A stretch of 10,238 nt of DNA from Hyphomicrobiaceae bacterium (lineage in GTDB: Bacteria; Pseudomonadota; Alphaproteobacteria; Rhizobiales; Hyphomicrobiaceae): assembly GCA_021775715.1 (NCBI GenBank), contig JAJFHI010000069.1, positions 1 through 10,238 of the forward strand. Direction: 5' to 3'. The notes beneath the pieces are model-generated. The model did no database searches, was not told the origin of the DNA, and was given only the letters and a program-made list of their open reading frames with translations. The translations under genes and the position numbers were made by a program. Shown here one piece after another: positions 6,760-10,238 of this stretch (its first letter is position 1; every line of letters begins with the position of its first letter).

Positions 6760-7380
6760 TTATGATGCCTTTGGCGGTTCACCGCTCGCCTTCTCATCAC
6801 CTGGCAGGACATACTCGACGCCTTCCCAAGGACTTTCGAAATCGAAAGACCGGAATTCCTGCGTGAGCTTCACAGGCTCATAAACAACGCGCTTTTCTTC
6901 GTCGTCATAGCGCACCTCGACATAACCCGTTAGTGGGAAGTCTTTGCGCAGTGGAAAGCCCTGAAAGCCGTAGTCCGTCAACAAGCGGCGCATGTCAGGA
7001 TGGCCAGAGAACAATATGCCGTACATGTCGTAGGCTTCGCGTTCATACCATTCGGCCGCCGAGAAAACTTCAACGGCGCTTGGCACAGGCTTGCGCTCAT
7101 CTGTTTCAAGCTTCACGCGAATACGCTGATTGTTGCGTGGCGACAGCAGGTGATAGACGACATCAAAGCGTTGCTTGCGTCCTGGATAATCAACACCGCA
7201 CAGGTCGATCAGAATTTCGAACCGGCAACGCGCATCGTCGCGAAGGAACTTTAGGGCTTGGACAATGTTGTCACGCCCCACGCGTACCGTCAGTTCACCA
7301 AACGCAACTTCCGAACCCCGGCATGCGGTGGCCATTTTTGCGGCGATGTATTCGCCCAACTCGTTGACGCTTTCGTCCAT
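6760..7380 (-). CDS. nuoC: NADH-quinone oxidoreductase subunit C (NuoC)
   Basis: NuoC is the 30-kDa-type subunit of the complex I connecting module; it packs against NuoD and has no cofactor. The protein is 206 residues, normal for a stand-alone NuoC (not fused to NuoD as in E. coli). The family signature is at residues 113-153: EREAYDMYGILFSGHPD, then RRLLTDYGF, then PLRKDFPLTGY. The N-terminal half holds the ILIDLCGVDYP segment (56-66). The ATG at 7378-7380 is the first in-frame start after nuoB, 38 bp from its stop, with only a weak ribosome-binding site. The C-terminal tail (193-206) is polar. The next gene downstream is the thioesterase instead of nuoD. Confidence 0.97.
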   Translation of the reverse strand: MDESVNELGEYIAAKMATACRGSEVAFGELTVRVGRDNIVQALKFLRDDARCRFEILIDLCGVDYPGRKQRFDVVYHLLSPRNNQRIRVKLETDERKPVPSAVEVFSAAEWYEREAYDMYGILFSGHPDMRRLLTDYGFQGFPLRKDFPLTGYVEVRYDDEEKRVVYEPVKLTQEFRSFDFESPWEGVEYVLPGDEKASGEPPKAS

Positions 7381-7418
7381 GTCGTGGCCCCGGCGGTTCT
7401 TGAAATTTCGCTTGTGAA

Positions 7419-8000
7419 TTAGCGCTCGATCGTGCCTGTGCGGCGGATTTTCCGCTGCAGCAGCATGACGCCGTAAAGCAGCGCTTCAGCCGTTGGCGGG
7501 CAACCCGGCACATAGACATCAACCGGCACAATCCGGTCGCATCCACGCACCACAGCATATGAATAATGATAATATCCGCCGCCATTAGCGCATGAGCCCA
7601 TCGAGATCACATAGCGCGGCTCTGGCATCTGGTCGTACACCTTGCGCAACGCTGGCGCCATCTTGTTGGTCAGTGTGCCGGCAACAATCATCACATCCGA
7701 CTGACGTGGTGAAGCGCGCGGTGCAAAGCCGAACCGCTCAAGGTCGTAACGCGGCATAGAGGCCTGCATCATCTCGACCGCACAGCAGGCAAGCCCAAAT
7801 GTCATCCACATCAGCGAACCGGTGCGCGCCCAGTTGATCAGATCATCCGTGGCGGTGACAATAAAGCCTTTGTCGGCCAATTCGTCGGAAAGGTTATTGA
7901 AGTAGGGATCATCGGGACGGATGATTTTATCCGCGCCACCGGCGAGGCCCTCTTTGGTGCTGTCAAAAGCAAATGGGTTGTGCGGGACAATCAATCCCAT
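7419..8000 (-). CDS. nuoB: NADH-quinone oxidoreductase subunit B (NuoB)
   Basis: NuoB (PSST-type) carries cluster N2, the last 4Fe-4S centre, which reduces quinone at the NuoD interface. The protein is 193 residues. The cluster ligands are the tandem Cys72-Cys73 in FGLACCAVEMM, plus Cys137 (GSCANGGG) and Cys167 (VPGCPP). The N-terminal ~50 residues form the variable alphaproteobacterial leader. The open frame extends upstream to 8111, but that part is the nuoA gene read in another frame. I use the ATG at 7998-8000, which has GGGAG 7 bases upstream. The start overlaps the nuoA end by 10 bases, indicating translational coupling. Confidence 0.98.
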   Translation of the reverse strand: MGLIVPHNPFAFDSTKEGLAGGADKIIRPDDPYFNNLSDELADKGFIVTATDDLINWARTGSLMWMTFGLACCAVEMMQASMPRYDLERFGFAPRASPRQSDVMIVAGTLTNKMAPALRKVYDQMPEPRYVISMGSCANGGGYYHYSYAVVRGCDRIVPVDVYVPGCPPTAEALLYGVMLLQRKIRRTGTIER

Positions 8001-8356
8001 TCCAGTGCTCCCTTTTTCCACTCGTAGATGAACCCGATCGTCAATACGCCGAGAAAGATCATCATGGACCAAAATCCGAAAACGCCAATATCGCCAAACG
8101 CCACGGCCCACGGAAACAGAAAGGCTATTTCCAGGTCAAAGATGATGAATAAAATTGCCACCAGGTAGAACCGCACGTCGAATTTCATCCGCGCGTCATC
8201 GAAGGCGTTAAAGCCGCATTCGTAGGCGGACACCTTCTCGGGATCGGGATTGTTCACTGCGATCAGGAATGGCGCCAGCATTAGGGCGGAAACGATCGCG
8301 AAAGCGACGCCGAGAAAAATTACAATTGGAAGGTAATTTAGGAAGAGCTCAGTCAT
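7991..8356 (-). CDS. nuoA: NADH-quinone oxidoreductase subunit A (NuoA)
   Basis: NuoA (ND3-type) is a small membrane-arm subunit next to the quinone channel. It is 121 residues with three membrane helices at about 8-33, 62-83 and 93-112. The conserved YECGF loop (45-49, Cys47 matching the ND3 loop cysteine of mitochondrial complex I) and the IIFDLE motif (71-76, with the acidic residues Asp74 and Glu76) are present. The open frame extends to 8470, but the ATG at 8354-8356 is the family start and has AAAGG 6 bases upstream. It is the first gene of the nuo operon and overlaps nuoB by 10 bases. Confidence 0.97.
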   Translation of the reverse strand: MTELFLNYLPIVIFLGVAFAIVSALMLAPFLIAVNNPDPEKVSAYECGFNAFDDARMKFDVRFYLVAILFIIFDLEIAFLFPWAVAFGDIGVFGFWSMMIFLGVLTIGFIYEWKKGALEWD

Positions 8357-8423
8357 TGGGCGCCTTTCAGCGTTCTGACGGGCGCGGCGGTGGTAACGCG
8401 CTGCACCGGAGCACCCAGCTTCC

Positions 8424-8452
8424 CTTAAAGACAACGCGCTGTGGCGCGCCAA
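8424..8452 (-). promoter_or_regulatory. candidate promoter for the nuo operon
   Basis: On the minus strand a TTGGCG box (8447-8452) is separated by exactly 17 bases from TTTAAG (8424-8429). Each matches 4 of 6 positions of the sigma-70 consensus. It lies in the 120-bp gap between tRNA-Asp and nuoA, about 70 bases before the nuoA start. This is a sequence match only. Read-through from the tRNAs is also possible. Confidence 0.4.
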
Positions 8453-8476
8453 GACAGATATGGCAACCATTAAAAA

Positions 8477-8553
8477 TGGCGCGAGAGACGGGACTTGAAC
8501 CCGCGACCTCCGGCGTGACAGGCCGGCACTCTAACCAACTGAGCTACTCCCGC
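8477..8553 (-). tRNA. tRNA-Asp (anticodon GUC)
   Basis: The minus strand folds into a full cloverleaf. The acceptor stem GCGGGAG pairs with CTCTCGC (one G-U). The D-stem is GCTC/GAGT, the anticodon stem CCGGC/GCCGG holds loop CTGTCAC with anticodon GTC, and the T-arm is GCGGG-TTCAAGT-CCCGT. The discriminator is G, as expected for tRNA-Asp, and CCA is encoded (complement of 8477-8479). It reads the same way as the nuo operon 120 bp downstream. Confidence 0.97.
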
Positions 8554-8601
8554 ATTCAGCCGTCTGCGGCTTGGAAAACCAGCGCTGACGTCCGAAGCAT
8601 C

Positions 8602-8630
8602 GGATTACGGTGTTGCACCGCGTTAGTCAA
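8602..8630 (-). promoter_or_regulatory. candidate promoter for tRNA-Asp
   Basis: On the minus strand TTGACT (8625-8630, 5 of 6 matches to the -35 consensus) is followed after 17 bases by TAATCC (8602-8607), a poor -10 box. It would start transcription about 40 bases before the mature tRNA-Asp 5' end. The -35 box is good and the -10 is weak, so this is tentative. Confidence 0.3.
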
Positions 8631-8669
8631 TCGCAATTGATGAGATATTTGGGAATGAGTGAGAAGTTA

Positions 8670-8883
8670 TTTGAGCTCCAGGCTATTGGGTGCTTTCGCT
8701 CAGGGCACCCGAGGCCGGGAACGATTTACGCGCTCGCGTGACGCTCGTACGATGTGGCTGGCAGAGTCTGGTTCGCCCACGGGGCTCGCGGCAACGCCGC
8801 TGATCGCTAGAGTCCCGGCACGTTGCGCCGCTCCGCCGGGGGCCCAAGCAATAGCGAGTAGGAGCCGTGAGGCCAGACAACAA
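8670..8883 (+). repeat. dispersed intergenic repeat, copy 2 (short form)
   Basis: This 214-bp element lies between the two tRNA genes. It begins TTTGAGCTCCAGGCTATT and ends GCCGTGAGGCCAGACAAC, matching copy 1 (4651-5066) block by block in the same orientation. It has a subterminal inverted repeat, GCTATTG (8682-8688) with CAATAGC (8849-8855), and a 6-bp hairpin GGGTGC/GCACCC at 8688-8710. The outer end motif GCCGTGAG (8864-8871) is the complement of the copy 1 start CTCACGGC, while the left end of this copy is degenerate (CTCCAGGC). No open frame is shared by both copies, so it looks like a structured or mobile non-coding element. Confidence 0.7.
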
Positions 8884-8896
8884 TGAACGAAGGAAA

Positions 8897-8971
8897 TGGT
8901 GGGCGATGAGAGGGTCGAACTCCCGACATCCTCGGTGTAAACGAGGCGCTCTACCACTGAGCTAATCGCCC
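8897..8971 (-). tRNA. tRNA-Val (anticodon UAC)
   Basis: The minus strand gives a complete cloverleaf. The acceptor is GGGCGAT/ATCGCCC, the D-stem GCTC/GAGC, and the anticodon stem CCTCG/CGAGG with loop TTTACAC (anticodon TAC). The T-arm is GGGAG-TTCGACC-CTCTC with one G-U pair. The discriminator is A and CCA is encoded (complement of 8897-8899). It lies downstream of the hupB terminator, so it needs its own promoter; I see no clear one in 8972-9083. Confidence 0.97.
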
Positions 8972-9074
8972 GATCCGGTATCCGGGTAGCCCGGCAAATC
9001 AAATCGGTCCCGCTGTCTAGCGCCTGGCGCGGAATTACGCAACTGCGCGATGGTCGCGATAAAGCCTGACCGAC

Positions 9075-9114
9075 GGGAAAGCAAGAACGCCCCGCGGTTG
9101 CCGCGGGGCGTTCT
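9075..9114 (-). terminator. intrinsic terminator of hupB
   Basis: A perfect 14-bp stem (9084-9097 with 9101-9114, core CGCCCCGCGG) closes on a 3-base loop 25 bp after the hupB stop. On the minus strand it is followed by TGCTTTCCC, a modest T-rich tail. The stem is symmetric, but no gene converges from the other side. Confidence 0.85.
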
Positions 9115-9138
9115 CAATAACGAAAGTCTCGGATCAAT

Positions 9139-9411
9139 TTAGTTCAACAGTTCTTTGAGGCCTTTGGCCGGCGTGAACTTCGCTACGCGGGATGCTGGGA
9201 TCTTGATCGTGGCACCGGTCGCCGGATTGCGGCCGTCACGTGCCTTGCGGTCAGACACCTTAAACGTGCCGAAATCAGGGATGCGAACTTCACCGCCGTC
9301 TTTCAGGGAATTTTTGATGTGGTCAAGCGCAGCATCCACCGCGGCAGTCGCTTTTTCCTTGGTCATCTCGCAAGAGTTAGCGACCGCGTCGATCAGATCT
9401 TTTTTGCTCAT
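9139..9411 (-). CDS. hupB: DNA-binding protein HU
   Basis: HU is a small basic nucleoid protein that binds and bends DNA as a dimer. It is 90 residues, the family length. The bacterial HU/IHF signature is at residues 46-65: GTFKVSDRKARDGRNPATG, with the Arg-Asn-Pro turn at the tip of the DNA-binding arm. The N-terminus MSKKDLIDAVA and the C-terminus AKGLKELLN are typical. An open frame continues upstream to 9678, but that part has no HU character. I use the ATG at 9409-9411; the ATG four codons earlier sits directly on the AAGGA ribosome-binding site. It lies between lon and tRNA-Val, an arrangement common in Alphaproteobacteria, and has its own terminator. Paralogue naming (hupA or hupB) follows the lon-linked convention. 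Confidence 0.95.
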   Translation of the reverse strand: MSKKDLIDAVANSCEMTKEKATAAVDAALDHIKNSLKDGGEVRIPDFGTFKVSDRKARDGRNPATGATIKIPASRVAKFTPAKGLKELLN

Positions 9412-9764
9412 AGCTGTTCCCATCCTTCTTTGTTGGGCGGAGCACATGCGCGTTTTGCAAAGGGGGCTTGGATATATCCAGCAGGAGTGCTGGGCCCGCA
9501 AAACCGGCGCGCGTGCTGCGGTGTGGGTCTCGATGGCCGCACAAAAGCGCCCAAACATTGGGCCCGTCAAGGGGTAAAACACGCCAATTGGCCCTAAAAC
9601 ACTGGGAAAAACGGTTAAAGGAAGACATCGGATCGAAAAATGGGCCCTGAAGTCACAAATCTGACGTGCAAAAACCACCGCGCAACCAACTTATGCGGAA
9701 GTTTTTTGCAGTGCAAACAAAAGCCTGCAGGCTCAGATTTTACCATTCCCACAGATGTAAAACA
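9412..9764. promoter_or_regulatory. upstream region of hupB
   Basis: No gene is seen in this spacer. It must hold the hupB promoter, because lon is closed by a strong terminator. On the minus strand a CTTGACG box occurs at 9565-9571, followed by an inverted repeat GCCCAA-ACA-TTGGGC (9549-9563) where the spacer would be. There is no good -10 box at 17 bases, so the promoter is unresolved. A GATATATCC motif nearer the gene (about 9471-9479) is an alternative -10 region. Confidence 0.4.
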
Positions 9765-9799
9765 CAAAAAACCCGCCGAACTGGAAGGTTCGGCGGGTT
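9765..9799 (-). terminator. intrinsic terminator of lon
   Basis: A 12-bp perfect stem (9770-9781 with 9788-9799, core ACCCGCCGAA) has a 6-base loop and, on the minus strand, is followed by TTTTTTGTGTTTT. It lies 25 bp after the lon stop. This is a textbook intrinsic terminator that separates lon from hupB transcription. Confidence 0.95.
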
Positions 9800-9824
9800 A
9801 ATCGATTGTGCTTGTCAACAGCAA

Positions 9825-10238
9825 CTAATGTGCTGTCAGACCGGTCGCAGTATCGCCGTCGGCTTTGCCAGCCACGGGCGTGGGCTCGTCGTCGAGTGTG
9901 ATTGGCTCGAGCTTAGACACCAACGCGGCTTTCAAAACTTCATCGACGCCTGAAACCGGAATGATCTCAAGCTGCGATTTCACTTCATCGGAGATATCCG
10001 CCAGATCCTTGACGTTCTCTTCCGGAATTAGAACGGTCTTGATGCCACCGCGCAGAGCCGCCAGCATTTTCTCCTTGAGACCGCCGATTGGCAACACACG
10101 GCCACGCAGGGTGATCTCGCCCGTCATGGCGACATCTTTGCGAACTGCAACACCCGTCAACACCGAGACGATTGCGGTGACCATGCCGATACCGGCAGAG
10201 GGACCATCCTTTGGCGTGGCACCTTCCGGTACGTGCAC
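9825..10238 (-). CDS. lon: ATP-dependent protease Lon, C-terminal part
   Basis: Lon degrades misfolded and regulatory proteins in the cytoplasm. Only the last 137 codons are in the window; the first codon seen (GTG, in VHVPEGATPKDG) is internal and not a start. This is the end of the serine-lysine protease domain. The catalytic serine is residue 14 of the fragment (PKDGPSAG) and the catalytic lysine is residue 57 (GGLKEK), 43 residues later. This is the same spacing as Ser679 and Lys722 of E. coli Lon. MTGEITLRGRVLPIGG (38-53) and GGIKTVLIPEEN (64-75) are conserved. The tail after about residue 112 is acidic and Ala/Thr-rich, longer than the catalytic domain needs. The stop is TAG at 9825-9827, followed at once by an intrinsic terminator. 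Confidence 0.97.
   Translation of the reverse strand: MHVPEGATPKDGPSAGIGMVTAIVSVLTGVAVRKDVAMTGEITLRGRVLPIGGLKEKMLAALRGGIKTVLIPEENVKDLADISDEVKSQLEIIPVSGVDEVLKAALVSKLEPITLDDEPTPVAGKADGDTATGLTAH

Larger units (their letters stand above)
8554..8896. other. 343-bp spacer between tRNA-Val and tRNA-Asp
   Basis: No gene is seen. Most of the spacer (8670-8883) is the second copy of the dispersed repeat. The remainder (8554-8669) is the upstream region of tRNA-Asp, with a candidate promoter. Open frames that span this stretch read through the tRNA genes and the repeat and are not real. Confidence 0.6.

Noticed and set aside
8269..8640. Plus-strand open frame with a product containing ARETGLEPATSGVTG
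   Set aside because: It is the antisense translation of tRNA-Asp plus the nuoA start region, a familiar annotation artefact.
8700..9002. Minus-strand open frame with a product containing SSVVERLVYTEDVGSS
   Set aside because: This is the well-known translation of a tRNA-Val gene; the frame runs through the tRNA and the repeat and is not a protein gene.
9412..9678. Long N-terminal extension of HU
   Set aside because: The upstream frame has no HU features, and the ATG at 9409-9411 gives the standard 90-residue protein.
1..10238. CRISPR array, transposase, phage or defence genes
   Set aside because: No regularly spaced repeats and no such protein motifs were seen on either strand.

Overview
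This window looks like an alphaproteobacterial chromosome, most likely from a Hyphomicrobiales-like or neighbouring lineage. The reasons are the gene order lon - hupB - tRNA-Val - tRNA-Asp - nuoA, the C-terminally extended NuoE typical of Alphaproteobacteria, and the protein signatures. The taxon is an inference. Every gene I can support is on the minus strand, so transcription runs from high to low coordinates.

Right end (9765-10238): the 3' end of lon (ATP-dependent protease) with a strong intrinsic terminator. Next (9084-9764): hupB, encoding the nucleoid protein HU, with its own long perfect hairpin terminator. Then (8424-8971): tRNA-Val(UAC) and tRNA-Asp(GUC), both with encoded CCA ends. 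A 214-bp element lies between them, and a second, longer copy of it occurs elsewhere in the window.

Left of the tRNAs is the respiratory complex I (NADH:quinone oxidoreductase) operon: nuoA, nuoB, nuoC, a thioesterase gene, nuoD, a break, nuoE, a small membrane-protein gene, nuoF and the first 168 codons of nuoG. NuoA is a membrane-arm subunit. NuoB, NuoC and NuoD form the quinone-reducing connecting module. NuoE, NuoF and NuoG form the NADH-oxidising module. All expected Fe-S ligands can be seen in NuoB, NuoE, NuoF and the NuoG fragment.

The operon carries several accessory insertions. A protein very like the fluoroacetyl-CoA thioesterase FlK, catalytic residues included, sits between nuoC and nuoD. 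About 1.9 kb between nuoD and nuoE holds a repeat element, a DUF4267-like four-helix membrane protein and an unrecognised four-helix membrane protein. A 78-residue two-helix protein with a GTG start overlapping the nuoE stop sits between nuoE and nuoF.

The least explained items are the dispersed repeat family (4651-5066 and 8670-8883), whose copies have inverted-repeat ends and a hairpin kept in place with different stem sequences, and the FlK-like enzyme embedded in the complex I operon. I saw no CRISPR array, transposase, phage gene or recognisable defence system.
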